Shown: in pieces, positions 50,420 to 59,204 of the stretch
How the letters are laid out: each line of letters starts with the position of its first letter
Numbering within the stretch: position 1 is the stretch's first letter
NCBI GenBank assembly: GCA_011391255.1
Contig: JAABQV010000003.1
Coordinates: 1 to 64,000 of the forward strand
DNA from: Dechloromonas sp.
GTDB lineage: Bacteria > Pseudomonadota > Gammaproteobacteria > Burkholderiales > Rhodocyclaceae
DNA length: 64,000 nt
Direction: 5' to 3'
Position numbers and translations under genes: made by a program
Notes under the pieces: generated by a model
Database searches by the model: none
Seen by the model: only the letters and a program-made list of their open reading frames with translations
Told to the model about the DNA's origin: nothing

Positions 50420-51841
50420 CAGACCAATCGGGCCATTGCCCTCGGCAACCAGGCGATCAGCAGCGGCACCGTGCAAATGAACAGCAGCCAGTAGTGCCGG
50501 CACCGCCGGCCAGTTCTGGGCGAGCAGGGCGGTAATCATCCCGGTCAGCACATCGCCCATGCCGGCGGTGGCCATGCCGGGGTTGCCGGTGGTATTGATC
50601 CACCACGCGCCGTCGACCGTGGCAATGACGGTGCCACAACCTTTGAGCGCGACTTCGCAGCGATAGCGCTTGGCCAGCTCGCGGGCAGCGCGGATGCGAT
50701 CGGTTTGCACCTCGCGGATGGTGCACGCCAGAAGTCGGGCGGCTTCGGCCGGATGCGGGGTGAGAATGACCGGCGCAACACGGTTGTAGAGATTGCCTTC
50801 GAGGCGCCCATCGGTGGCCAGAATGTTGAGTGCATCGGCATCAAGGACGACGGGTACCGGCGCCTTCAGCGCCTGATCAAGCAGCCGGATCGCTTCGCCG
50901 GAGCGCCCGAGGCCGGGGCCGCAGGCGAGGGCGCGCAGGTCGCTTTGCAACAGGGTGTCGGCACGGCGCAGCATGAGTTCCGGCTGGTAGAGGTCGACGG
51001 TGGGTAATTCAGGGTCGAGAAGACCCAGATAAACCAGGCCGCTGCCCATTTTTAGTGCGGCACGGCCGGCGAGTAGCGCGGCACCGAGCATGGATTTGCT
51101 GCCGCCGAGAATACCGGCGCTGCCGAAAACTCCTTTGTGCGAATTGCGTTGGCGTGGCTTTAAATAGGCGGCAAAGTCGGCGCGACTGATGACTTGGCCG
51201 TCGGCTGGTATTTTACCATCCAGCGCCAGGCCAAGGCGCTCAAGCCTTATCTCGCCGCAATGGTCGGGACCATCGGAGGTTAGCAGTCCGGGCTTGCCGG
51301 AAATGAAGGTTATCGTATGGGTCGCGGCGATGCAGGTGCCAGGCGTCTGGCCGGTATCAGCGTTCAGGCCGGAGGGGCAATCGAGCGCCAATAGCGGGCA
51401 GTTGTCGCGGCTGGCCTGCCGGTTGGCGCTTGTAATCCATTCGGCATAGATGCCCTCGGGCGCGCGGGTCAGGCCGATGCCAAAGAGTCCGTCGATGATC
51501 AGTGACCAGCGTTGCTCATCCGGAATAGTGGCCAGTGTGCGGCCACCGGCGGCGCTGTAGCGTTGATAGGCAGCGGCTGCATCCGGCGGTAGATTGCCGG
51601 GTTCTGCGGTAAACGCCAAAAAGACCTCGAAAAAGCGTTCGCGTAGCAGGCGTGCCGCCTCAAAGGCGTCGCCCCCGTTGTTGCCGGGGCCGGCGAGGAC
51701 GAGAATCGGCAGGTCGCGCTCACTGGCAAGGGTGGCTGCCCATTGCGCCGCTGCCGCCCCGGCACGCTGCATCAAAGGTTCGTGCCGGTGGGCGGATTCA
51801 ATGTGGCGCAGGGTTTCGCTGAAGCAAAGTTCGGTAGTCAT
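50348..51841 (-). CDS. nnr: Bifunctional NAD(P)H-hydrate epimerase/dehydratase
   Basis: A 497-residue repair enzyme for hydrated NAD(P)H. The N-terminal epimerase (NnrE/YjeF_N) has LVLAGPGNNGGDAFEAARLL and LIIDGLFGIGLTR. The C-terminal ADP/ATP-dependent dehydratase (NnrD) has GVFGSAGILGGSKSMLGAAL, VVLDADALN and the NPGMATAGMGDVLTGMI motif. The family gene ends inside the right 97-bp repeat and is intact. Confidence 0.95.
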   Translation of the reverse strand: MTTELCFSETLRHIESAHRHEPLMQRAGAAAAQWAATLASERDLPILVLAGPGNNGGDAFEAARLLRERFFEVFLAFTAEPGNLPPDAAAAYQRYSAAGGRTLATIPDEQRWSLIIDGLFGIGLTRAPEGIYAEWITSANRQASRDNCPLLALDCPSGLNADTGQTPGTCIAATHTITFISGKPGLLTSDGPDHCGEIRLERLGLALDGKIPADGQVISRADFAAYLKPRQRNSHKGVFGSAGILGGSKSMLGAALLAGRAALKMGSGLVYLGLLDPELPTVDLYQPELMLRRADTLLQSDLRALACGPGLGRSGEAIRLLDQALKAPVPVVLDADALNILATDGRLEGNLYNRVAPVILTPHPAEAARLLACTIREVQTDRIRAARELAKRYRCEVALKGCGTVIATVDGAWWINTTGNPGMATAGMGDVLTGMITALLAQNWPAVPALLAAVHLHGAAADRLVAEGNGPIGLVAGEVIDAARQVFNEWAGTGKAY

Positions 51842-51924
51842 CTTGGAATTTTAGCGCCAGAAGGGAAGCGCCTCGTGCTTATGGCGCGATAATTAAGTTT
51901 GTTGAGTTAGCAGCAAGAGGAATC

Positions 51925-52350
51925 ATGGCAAGACTTCAAATTGACCTACCCGAGCGTTTTTCGTTCTCGACCGAAATCCGGATTTACATCAACCACATCA
52001 ACTACGGCAACCACCTTGATAATTCAGCGATGTTGTCACTGATCTCCGAGGCTCGCGTCCGTTTTTTCAAAGCGCTGGATTACAGCGAGCTGGATGTTGA
52101 GGGCATCGGGATTATTGTTGCCGATGTTGCCGCGCAATATAAGTCTGAGGCGTTTCACGGTGAAATCATGATCGTTGAGATGGTCGCCGGCGAATTCAAT
52201 AAATACGGTTGCGATCTGCTCTGGCGCATGTCCGACAAGGCGTCCGGACGTGAGGTTTCGCGCGGCAAGCATGGCATCATGTTTTTTGACTATGACCAGC
52301 GCCAGCCGGCGCCGGTGCCAGCGGCCTTTATGGTCAAGGCGAGCGTCTGA
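51925..52350 (+). CDS. Thioesterase family (4HBT-like) protein
   Basis: A 141-residue hot-dog fold protein: FSTEIRIYINHINYGNHLDN (with the Asn/Asp catalytic region), SLISEARVRFFKAL and GIIVADVAAQYKSEAFHGE, then VSRGKHGIMFFDYD. It resembles acyl-CoA thioesterases of the 4-hydroxybenzoyl-CoA type. AGAGGAATC precedes the ATG. The next gene starts two bases after its stop. Confidence 0.85.
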   Translation: MARLQIDLPERFSFSTEIRIYINHINYGNHLDNSAMLSLISEARVRFFKALDYSELDVEGIGIIVADVAAQYKSEAFHGEIMIVEMVAGEFNKYGCDLLWRMSDKASGREVSRGKHGIMFFDYDQRQPAPVPAAFMVKASV

Positions 52351-52352
52351 GC

Positions 52353-53243
52353 ATGTCGCCGATACGCTATGTCGAGCCGGTGTTTCGTCCGCCCAGCGAG
52401 GCCGAGTCGCTTATTTTGCCGGTCACCGATGGCTGTTCGTGGAATCAATGCACCTTTTGCGAGATGTACACCGCACCGCAGAAAAAATTCGCGGCGCGCA
52501 AGGAGGACGAGGTGCTGGAGAGCATTCGTCAGACCGGTGAGCGCTATGGCGACCAGGTACGCCGGGTATTTCTCGCCGATGGCGATGCGCTGGTACTGCC
52601 GACGCGCCGTTTGCTGGCGATTCTCGAAGCGATTCGCACGCATATGCCGGCCGTGCGACGAGTTTCAAGTTATTGCCTGCCGCGTAACCTGCTCAAAAAG
52701 TCGCAGGAAGAAGTTAACGAGTTGGCGGCGGCCGGCCTCAAGATGATCTATGTCGGCGCCGAATCGGGTGATGATGAGGTGCTTGCTGCGGTCAACAAAG
52801 GCGAAGACTTCAAAAGCACCTGCGCCGCGCTCGACAAGTTTGCGCTGGCCGGGATCAGCCGTTCGGTGATGATTCTTAACGGTCTGGGTGGCAAACTGCT
52901 CAGTCGTCAGCATGCCGAAAACTCGGCGCGGCTGGCGAATGAAACGCAGCCGGAGTATCTGGCGACGCTGGTGGTTAGTTTCCCGCAGGGCGAGGCGCGT
53001 TTTCGCGCCGGCTTCCCCGGCTGGGAGCCGCTGAGTCAGCACGAATTGTTTGTCGAAATGGAACAATTCCTTTCCGGCCTTGATCTGAAACGCACGGTTT
53101 TCCGCAGTGATCACGCTTCGAACTGGCTGGTCTTGAAGGGAACCTTGGGAGCGGAGAAGGAAAGGCTGCTGGCTCAGGTTCGCCATGCAATAGCCGAGCC
53201 ACAAGGCGCCCATCTGCGCCCTGGTTGGGCGCGCGGTCTGTGA
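52353..53243 (+). CDS. Radical SAM protein
   Basis: A 296-residue radical SAM enzyme. The iron-sulphur motif is DGCSWNQCTFCEMY, an expanded Cx4Cx2C spacing found in this family. Following blocks are VFLADGDALVLPTRRLLAIL, RVSSYCLPRNLL and MIYVGAESGDDEVL, typical SAM-binding and barrel elements. Substrate unknown. It is coupled to the thioesterase gene. Confidence 0.87.
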   Translation: MSPIRYVEPVFRPPSEAESLILPVTDGCSWNQCTFCEMYTAPQKKFAARKEDEVLESIRQTGERYGDQVRRVFLADGDALVLPTRRLLAILEAIRTHMPAVRRVSSYCLPRNLLKKSQEEVNELAAAGLKMIYVGAESGDDEVLAAVNKGEDFKSTCAALDKFALAGISRSVMILNGLGGKLLSRQHAENSARLANETQPEYLATLVVSFPQGEARFRAGFPGWEPLSQHELFVEMEQFLSGLDLKRTVFRSDHASNWLVLKGTLGAEKERLLAQVRHAIAEPQGAHLRPGWARGL

Positions 53244-53319
53244 GATAAATTCAAGTCACAATCTGCGATGACTCGATACTTTGTGCAATACAGGGGCCGT
53301 CGAATCTTGACTTTAGGAG

Positions 53320-53339
53320 ACTGGTCTATAAACTGGTCT
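53320..53339 (+). repeat. Direct repeat in the Phd/VapC promoter region
   Basis: ACTGGTCT occurs twice, 12 bp apart (53320 and 53332), with TATAAA between. It lies 24 bp before the antitoxin start, where an antitoxin operator is expected. Confidence 0.4.
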
Positions 53340-53362
53340 TGTGGTGTCATCAGGAGATAGCA

Positions 53363-53608
53363 ATGAACATCGAAGTTGGATCTTACGAAGCGAAGACGAA
53401 GTTGCCTGAGTTGTTACGCGGCATTCAGGCCGGTAGTCGCTACACTATTACTCTGCGCGGTGAGGCAGTGGCCGACCTTGTGCCAGCGGAGAGTAGCAAG
53501 AACTCGGATGTTGTGGCCGCCGTTGATGACATGCTTTCCTTCATGCGGGCGCATAAGTCGGTGGGTGGAATTGATCTTAAAGCCCTGGTCGACGAGGGGC
53601 GTGCGTGA
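53363..53608 (+). CDS. Phd/YefM-family antitoxin
   Basis: An 81-residue protein: MNIEVGSYEAKTKLPELLRG, then YTITLRGEAVADLVPAE, the N-terminal DNA-binding fold of Phd/YefM antitoxins, followed by a C-terminal helix region expected to cover the toxin. The ATG at 53363 has CAGGAG before it. Its stop overlaps the toxin start (GTGA). Confidence 0.9.
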   Translation: MNIEVGSYEAKTKLPELLRGIQAGSRYTITLRGEAVADLVPAESSKNSDVVAAVDDMLSFMRAHKSVGGIDLKALVDEGRA

Positions 53609-54030
53609 ATTTTGTCCTCGATGCCTCGGTCGCACTTCTCTGGCTGGCACCCGAAACCAACCCGGGAGGGGCGGATTACGCTGCCTCAGCGCTGACCGAT
53701 CTCAAAGAGTCGCAAGCACTTGTGCCGTCACTGCTGGCGCTGGAAATCGCTAATGTTGTTGCCAAGCTGGAATCCGGGGGAGTCGTGAGCGAAGCCGACT
53801 CGCACCGTTATATTGCGCTCCTTGGGCGACTCAATATAACTGTCGACCGGTCAACCGCTACACATGCCTTGGGTGATACGTTGAATCTCGCCCGGCGCTA
53901 TAAGTTGTCGTCCTATGATGCTGCTTATTTGGAGTTGGCATTACGCACAGGCCTGCCGTTGGCAACCCTTGATGCTGGTTTGGCAAAGGCGGCTACAAGT
54001 GCGGGTGTTTTAATCTTTGGATCTCACTGA
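53605..54030 (+). CDS. vapC: VapC-type PIN-domain toxin
   Basis: A 141-residue PIN ribonuclease. Acidic residues lie in VLDASVALLWLAPE (first Asp), LALEIANVVAK (Glu), LSSYDAAYLELALRTG (Asp) and LATLDAGLAKAA (Asp). Such toxins cut tRNA or rRNA and are neutralised by the upstream antitoxin. GTG start overlapping the antitoxin stop. Confidence 0.9.
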   Translation: MNFVLDASVALLWLAPETNPGGADYAASALTDLKESQALVPSLLALEIANVVAKLESGGVVSEADSHRYIALLGRLNITVDRSTATHALGDTLNLARRYKLSSYDAAYLELALRTGLPLATLDAGLAKAATSAGVLIFGSH

Positions 54031-54090
54031 GGCACAGAAATGGTTTCCAACCTTGGTCTGCTATTGCCCCAACTTTTTTGAAAGCTGACT

Positions 54091-54786
54091 ATGAACCCCA
54101 GCCCCCTTAGCGACAGTGATCTTGACCGTCTTGAACAACTTCTCGAAGCGGATGTGTTTGAAGGTGACGCCATGCGTCTGGACGAAATACAGGCCATGTT
54201 GTGCGCCATTATCAGTGGCCCGGTGCCGGTCGGCCCCGCCGTCTGGTTGCCGGAAGCCCTCGGCAAAGGACTGACCAGCGGCACTGATCCGCAAGTCCTG
54301 GAAACGCTGGAGTTGCTGATGCGTTTCAACAATGATCTGGCCGCTTCATTGCTGGCTGATGAAACGATAGGGCCGGTGCTTTATCCGCTCGATGAGAGCG
54401 GTGAAGACTACGATTACCTGGCCTGGGCCGATACCTATATTTATGGCGCCGGTTTGGGCGGTGACTGGTTTGAACTGGCCGGCAAGCACGCCGAGGATTT
54501 GTCGGAACTGCTTGAGCCGATGTTCATGCTCAACGGCATGCTCAAGGAAGATGCCGAAAAAACCGGCGAACGCTGGTTTTCACCGGCGGAAGAGGCACGT
54601 CTGGTCGCCGATATTCAGGAAAACCTGCCGCTGATTGTTCAGTCGCTCTACAACTTCTGGCGCAACAAGCGCGCCGGAGCGACCGTCAAGCATGAAGCAC
54701 CAAAGTCCGGGCGCAATGACCCGTGCCCTTGCGGTAGTGGACGCAAGTTCAAGCAATGTTGCGGTCGACCGGATAAATTGAATTGA
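54091..54786 (+). CDS. UPF0149/YecA family protein with C-terminal SEC-C motif
   Basis: A 231-residue protein. The N-terminal UPF0149 part has [20 protein letters not shown] and [16 protein letters not shown]. The last 25 residues are a SEC-C zinc motif ([20 protein letters not shown]), which binds metal and often ribosome or SecA partners. YecA-like proteins are thought to act in ribosome-associated quality control; the role here is not established. Confidence 0.88.
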   Translation: MNPSPLSDSDLDRLEQLLEADVFEGDAMRLDEIQAMLCAIISGPVPVGPAVWLPEALGKGLTSGTDPQVLETLELLMRFNNDLAASLLADETIGPVLYPLDESGEDYDYLAWADTYIYGAGLGGDWFELAGKHAEDLSELLEPMFMLNGMLKEDAEKTGERWFSPAEEARLVADIQENLPLIVQSLYNFWRNKRAGATVKHEAPKSGRNDPCPCGSGRKFKQCCGRPDKLN

Positions 54787-54931
54787 TTTTGCGTCGCCAG
54801 CAGGCCGGTTTTTGCAGGCTGGCGGCATCAAAGGGGGCTTCGGAAAAGACCTTGATGGCGAGGGCGGTGCGATCAAGTTCGCCCTGCGAAACGCCAGCCA
54901 GTTGCTCAAACCATTTTTGAATTGTTTCCAT
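54749..54931 (-). CDS. Small ORF behind a LexA box
   Basis: A 60-residue protein: [20 protein letters not shown], then [20 protein letters not shown] and a basic tail. AGAGG lies ten bases before the ATG. Its 3' end overlaps the SEC-C gene by 38 bases on the opposite strand. No family recognised. A near-consensus SOS box lies 82 bp upstream, so if it is a gene it is probably induced by DNA damage. Confidence 0.5.
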   Translation of the reverse strand: METIQKWFEQLAGVSQGELDRTALAIKVFSEAPFDAASLQKPACWRRKINSIYPVDRNIA

Positions 54932-55013
54932 GATGTCGTCGCCTCTTGAAAATTCTGTTTCCCGGAAAGCGGCAAAGTCACGTTGACCCGCCTTGAGATG
55001 CAGAATACACGAC

Positions 55014-55033
55014 TACTGTATAAATGTACAGTA
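55014..55033. promoter_or_regulatory. LexA (SOS) box
   Basis: TACTGTATAAATGTACAGTA fits the CTGT-N8-ACAG SOS consensus with extended symmetrical ends. The only gene it faces is the small ORF on the minus strand; the other side leads into the 3' end of a convergent gene at 55057. Confidence 0.8.
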
Positions 55034-55056
55034 TCCGTGATTTTTTCAATGGCGCG

Positions 55057-55317
55057 CTAAAACGGAGTGCGGGCGAGGGCCAGGCGAATTCTCTCGATAG
55101 TCTCTTCCACCGGGGCTTTGCGCGATACCTCAAGGCCCAGATTGCGGGCGATGGCATTCACTTTGGCGGGGTTGAGCGGCATGCCGCCGCGATCAATTGC
55201 TGCCATCAATTGTCTCGCCTGGGTGATTTCACAGACCTTCTCCGTTTTGGCTGAGAAGCAATTTTTCAGCCACTGGATAATATTTTTGCCGGGCAAAGCC
55301 ATACACTTGCTTTTCAT
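55057..55317 (-). CDS. Small conserved-looking cytosolic protein
   Basis: Up to 86 residues (or 81 from an ATG at 55302). It contains ITQARQLMAAIDRGGMPLNP, AKVNAIARNLGLEVSRKAPV and EETIERIRLALART, an amphipathic helical protein with good coding character. Divergent from def. A much longer open frame to 55572 is antisense to def and is not used. Function unknown. Confidence 0.6.
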   Translation of the reverse strand: MKSKCMALPGKNIIQWLKNCFSAKTEKVCEITQARQLMAAIDRGGMPLNPAKVNAIARNLGLEVSRKAPVEETIERIRLALARTPF

Positions 55318-55338
55318 TAAAACCACAAGGATACATCG

Positions 55339-55869
55339 ATGACTGTCAGAACCATCCTGCGCATGGGCGATCCGCGTTTGCTGGTGCCGGCGCAGCCGGT
55401 GACGGAGTTGGGTAACCCGCTGATCGACGAACTGATTAGCGATATGTTCGATACTATGGCCGAAGCTGGCGGTGTTGGCTTGGCGGCGCCGCAGATCGGT
55501 GTCAGTCTGCAACTGGTGATATTTGAGGTTGAGAAAAGTGAGCGTTACCCGGATGCGCCGGCAGTGCCGCAAACTATCCTGATCAACCCGCTGATCACGC
55601 CACTTTCAGCAGAGGAAGAACTCGACTGGGAGGGCTGTCTCTCGGTGCCGGGCATGCGTGGCGAGGTGCCACGATTCTCAAAGATTCGTTATCAGGGCTT
55701 TGATCCGCACGGTCGCGCGATTGATCGCACGGTCGATGGCTTTCATGCACGCGTCGTGCAGCACGAGTGTGATCACCTGATTGGCACGCTTTACCCGATG
55801 CGGATGCGTGATTTGAGCCGTTTCGGCTTTACCGACGTTTTATTTCCGGCGAAAGCCAGGGAGGCTTGA
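55339..55869 (+). CDS. def: Peptide deformylase
   Basis: A 176-residue metalloenzyme that removes the formyl group from nascent proteins. All three motifs are present: [18 protein letters not shown] (metal-binding Cys) and QHECDHLIG (HExxH metal site). GTG of the following gene begins immediately after its stop. Confidence 0.96.
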   Translation: MTVRTILRMGDPRLLVPAQPVTELGNPLIDELISDMFDTMAEAGGVGLAAPQIGVSLQLVIFEVEKSERYPDAPAVPQTILINPLITPLSAEEELDWEGCLSVPGMRGEVPRFSKIRYQGFDPHGRAIDRTVDGFHARVVQHECDHLIGTLYPMRMRDLSRFGFTDVLFPAKAREA

Positions 55870-56547
55870 GTGGAACAGTTATTACCCGCCATTGAAGTGA
55901 CAACCGGCACCAATCCGCAATTCGCAGTGATCTGGATGCATGGCCTGGGGGCGGATGGCTCTGATTTCGAGCCGGTGGTTCCCGAATTGGGTCTGGAGGA
56001 TGCGCCGGGCGTGCGCTTTATTTTCCCGCATGCGCCGGAAATTGCAGTGACCTGTAACGGCGGCTACGTGATGCCGGCCTGGTACGACATCATCACGCTC
56101 GATACCCATAGCCGAGTCGTTGATGAAGCGGGTATTTTGCATTCGTGCGAGGCGATCAGATGCCTGATCGCGCGTGAAAATCAGCGCGGCATCCGTTGTG
56201 AGCGCATCTTCCTTGCCGGCTTTTCGCAGGGTGGGGCGGTGGCTTACACGACGGCGCTGACGCACCCCGAAAAACTGGCCGGTCTGATTGCACTGTCGAC
56301 CTATATTCCATCGCAAAAATTGCTCACCGACGAGCTATCGTCAGCCAACCGTGATATCGCTATCCTGGCCGCGCACGGGACGCAGGATGATGTGGTTTCA
56401 CCTGCCCTGGGCATCGCCGCGCGCGATTTCCTGCTCGCCAACGGCTATCAGCCGACCTGGCTAACTTACCCAATGCCCCATTCGGTCTGCATTGAAGAAA
56501 TCCGGGATATCGGCGGCTGGCTCAAGGCACGTCTGGCGGCTGCCTGA
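55870..56547 (+). CDS. Carboxylesterase/phospholipase family alpha/beta hydrolase
   Basis: A 225-residue hydrolase with GTG start. FAVIWMHGLGADGSDFEPVV is the oxyanion-side strand, and GFSQGGAVAY contains the nucleophilic Ser. The acid and His are in AHGTQDDVVSP and PMPHSVCIEE. It belongs to the phospholipase/carboxylesterase (Abhydrolase_2) family. Confidence 0.92.
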   Translation: MEQLLPAIEVTTGTNPQFAVIWMHGLGADGSDFEPVVPELGLEDAPGVRFIFPHAPEIAVTCNGGYVMPAWYDIITLDTHSRVVDEAGILHSCEAIRCLIARENQRGIRCERIFLAGFSQGGAVAYTTALTHPEKLAGLIALSTYIPSQKLLTDELSSANRDIAILAAHGTQDDVVSPALGIAARDFLLANGYQPTWLTYPMPHSVCIEEIRDIGGWLKARLAAA

Positions 56548-56548
56548 G

Positions 56549-57163
56549 ATGAGCGAGGTGACAGTTAGCCGTTCGACATTGAACGCGCTCGAACTGCCGG
56601 CCTATCCCGGCATCGGGCTGGCGCAGATCACGCTGGTTTCCAGTGAGGCGTTGGCCGCCGAAGCGCTGGCGGCATTGATGGCATGCGAGGCGATTGGCTT
56701 TGATACCGAATCGAAGCCGACTTTCCTTAAAGGTGAGGCGTCGACCGGCCCGCATCTGGTGCAACTTGCCAGCGAATCCCGCGCCTATCTGTTTCCGGTC
56801 TCGCGCATGTCCGCTTCGCCGGTGCTCAAGATCATTCTTGAGTCGCCAGCAGTGTTAAAGGTTGGCTTTGGTTTGGGCAATGACCGCAGCGCCCTGAAAT
56901 CCCGTTTGGGCATCGAGTTGGCGCATGTTCTTGATTTGGGCGAAGTGCTGCGCGGGCAGGGGCATCGCGGCACGGTCGGGGCCAAGGTGGCGGTGGCACA
57001 CTTTTTTGGTCAGAAGCTGCAAAAGTCCAAGAAAATTGGCACCAGCAACTGGGCCAATCCGAATTTAAGCGAGCGTCAGGTGTTGTATGCGGCCAATGAT
57101 GCGCATGTCGCGCTGCAACTCTATCGCGCCTGGCAAAGGGCAGAAGCAGCGCACTCAGGGTGA
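56549..57163 (+). CDS. DEDD-type 3'-5' exonuclease domain protein
   Basis: A 204-residue protein with RNase D-like exonuclease motifs: EAIGFDTESKPTF (DxE), a central VGFGLGNDRSALKSRLGIE and C-terminal VLYAANDAHVALQLYRAW (Asp). The start at 56549 follows the previous stop; the frame is open 19 codons upstream inside the esterase gene. Its 3' end overlaps the next, convergent exonuclease by nine bases. Confidence 0.88.
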   Translation: MSEVTVSRSTLNALELPAYPGIGLAQITLVSSEALAAEALAALMACEAIGFDTESKPTFLKGEASTGPHLVQLASESRAYLFPVSRMSASPVLKIILESPAVLKVGFGLGNDRSALKSRLGIELAHVLDLGEVLRGQGHRGTVGAKVAVAHFFGQKLQKSKKIGTSNWANPNLSERQVLYAANDAHVALQLYRAWQRAEAAHSG

Positions 57164-57709
57164 CTCTTTGTCCCGTTGCGCCTTGAGCGCGGCTTCAATT
57201 TCGTCGCTGTTACGGTCAACGTGGATTTTTTGCCAAAATTGATGAATCAGTTGCGCATCGGCAAGTGCCCGGTGACGGCCATTGGCTTGCAGGCCATGCC
57301 GTTCTATCAGTGAGTCGAGATTGTGTTTTTTGTGCTCCGGCGAAAGGGCGCGCGAGAACTTGACAGTGCACAGTACCGGCGCATAAAAGCTAATCTCAAG
57401 GCGCTTGAACTCATGGCTCAGAAATCCGTAATCAAAGCGTGCGTTGTGGGCGATGAACAGGCGGCCTTCGAGGCGCCGTAAAGTTTCTTCGGCAACTTGC
57501 TCAAAAGGCGGCGCAGCGGCCACCATGGCATTGCTGATGCCGGTCAGTTGTTCAATAAACGGGGTGATGCGGGTGCGAGGATTGACCAGTTGCTGCCACT
57601 CGCGCACGCTGCCGTCGGGATCGACTTCGATAATGCCGATTTCGGTAATGCGGTCAGTGGCGGCGGCAGCGCCGGTGGTTTCAAGGTCGACAAAGGCAAG
57701 TGGGCGCAT
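57155..57709 (-). CDS. DnaQ-like 3'-5' exonuclease
   Basis: A 184-residue protein: LAFVDLETTGAAAATDRITE (DxE motif), FIAHNARFDYGFL and the C-terminal GRHRALADAQLIHQFW (H-x4-D). It resembles the proofreading subunit or exonuclease family of DNA polymerase III epsilon without a GIY-YIG part. The ATG at 57709 gives the canonical start. Confidence 0.9.
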   Translation of the reverse strand: MRPLAFVDLETTGAAAATDRITEIGIIEVDPDGSVREWQQLVNPRTRITPFIEQLTGISNAMVAAAPPFEQVAEETLRRLEGRLFIAHNARFDYGFLSHEFKRLEISFYAPVLCTVKFSRALSPEHKKHNLDSLIERHGLQANGRHRALADAQLIHQFWQKIHVDRNSDEIEAALKAQRDKESP

Positions 57710-57822
57710 TGTGATATTTTCGCATGGCTTGTGGCCATTCAATTGCAGGGCTTTTGGATGAGTGGCACTATGACATATTAAGTTTTTTGAATATCTCGAT
57801 TCATCCCTGTGAGGCGCAACAA

Positions 57823-59004
57823 ATGAAACCCAGCGTACTTAAGACACTCCTTCTTTCGTCTTTGGCTTTTGGTTTGACAATAGGTCTGATCTTCCCGTTT
57901 TTCGCTGATTTTTTTGTGAACTGGAAAGAGGGAATGTACGGCTGGTTCTTCGCTTCGGCCTTGCTGGCCGGACTGATGGTGGGGGCGGCCAATTACTGGT
58001 TCGTCAATATCATTCTGGTTTCCCGCCTGCGCCGAATCGCAGAGGTGGCTTCCGAGATTTCTGATCGCAACCTGACGCACAGTTGCAACATGGAAAGTCA
58101 CGATACGGTCGGTGAGATTATTGTTTCCTTCAACAAGATGGCTTCCAACCTGCGAGAGTTGATCGGCGAGATTGGCGGCATGAGTGGTCGCGTCGAAAAA
58201 GATACGCGAGACATTCAAGTGCAGGTCGATGAAATTCGCGGTCGTCTGAGTTCGCAACATGAGAGTAGCCGCCAGATATCACGCGGGATGGAGCATCTTT
58301 CAGAGACGGTAAGCGACATCTCGAATACTGCCGAGCAGGCCGCCGAGTCATCCCGCACCGCCGTTGTTGCAGCACATGCCGGCTCCAGCATTGTCTCCGA
58401 GACGATCAATGGCATGAGCGGTATTCAGCAGATTGTCAGCAAAGTGTCCGGCGACATTAATCAATTGGGCCAGCGTTCTGATGAAATCGGCGAAATCGTT
58501 GCGGTGATTCGCGGTATTGCTGATCAGACTAACTTGCTTGCCCTCAATGCGGCGATTGAAGCGGCGCGCGCCGGTGAGCAGGGGCGTGGTTTTGCGGTGG
58601 TCGCAGATGAAGTGCGCAAACTGGCTGAAAAGACGGGCGGTGCTACCGGTGAAATCAGTCAGATGATTTCGGCGATTCAGCAGCAGGTGCGCCAAACCGT
58701 GCTCAGCATGGAGCAGAGCCAGGACGAAGTCGGCGCGGGAGTTTCGCGGGCTGAAAAAGCGGGTTTGGCGCTCAGTGAAATACTTACCGGCATTGAAAGT
58801 GTCAGTTCGATGATGCAGCGGATTGCTTCCGGGGCCAGCGAACAACGTACCGTGGTTAATGAGATCTGCCGTCAGGTTGGTGACATTGATAACGGCATTG
58901 AGTCTGCCTTGGCACTGACGGATTCTGCAGAGAAATCTTGCGGCCATCTGGCCGGGCAATCAGCGACACTGCATGGCGAAGTGAGTCGTTTCCGCTTGTC
59001 TTGA
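57823..59004 (+). CDS. Methyl-accepting chemotaxis protein without periplasmic sensor
   Basis: A 393-residue chemoreceptor. Two close transmembrane helices (about 7-27 and 38-62) leave a loop of only about ten residues outside, so there is no periplasmic ligand domain. A HAMP segment follows ([19 protein letters not shown]), then the signalling coiled coil with the hairpin tip [20 protein letters not shown] and [26 protein letters not shown] precedes the ATG. It may sense membrane or cytoplasmic signals. Confidence 0.9.
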   Translation: MKPSVLKTLLLSSLAFGLTIGLIFPFFADFFVNWKEGMYGWFFASALLAGLMVGAANYWFVNIILVSRLRRIAEVASEISDRNLTHSCNMESHDTVGEIIVSFNKMASNLRELIGEIGGMSGRVEKDTRDIQVQVDEIRGRLSSQHESSRQISRGMEHLSETVSDISNTAEQAAESSRTAVVAAHAGSSIVSETINGMSGIQQIVSKVSGDINQLGQRSDEIGEIVAVIRGIADQTNLLALNAAIEAARAGEQGRGFAVVADEVRKLAEKTGGATGEISQMISAIQQQVRQTVLSMEQSQDEVGAGVSRAEKAGLALSEILTGIESVSSMMQRIASGASEQRTVVNEICRQVGDIDNGIESALALTDSAEKSCGHLAGQSATLHGEVSRFRLS

Positions 59005-59033
59005 ACATTGGCGGGCGGGGGCAGGCAACCCCT

Positions 59034-59105
59034 CCGCTCGCCCTGAGCCTGTCGAAGGGCTAGTCAGCGCAGGACTCTGTGGTTCGACAGGCTCACCACG
59101 AACGG
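59034..59105. repeat. REP-like interspersed inverted repeat
   Basis: CGCCCTGAGCCTGTCGAA (59039-59056) and TTCGACAGGCTCACCACG (59083-59100) are inverted copies of a REP-type element (GTTCGACAGGCTCA) widespread in beta- and gammaproteobacterial genomes. It occupies the 200-bp spacer between the chemoreceptor and helicase genes, which otherwise shows no gene. Confidence 0.8.
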
Positions 59106-59204
59106 AAATCTTCCCACTTGCGATCACTCCCGGCGGCTGGCGCCGGGGTCGTGTTGTGTGGGGGCATCTGCTAAGATTCGCCCTCACTTTTCAGGCCTTT
59201 CCCC

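Noticed and set aside
59034-59105. Terminator of the chemoreceptor gene
   Set aside because: No T run, long imperfect loop; the sequence is a known type of interspersed REP-like repeat.
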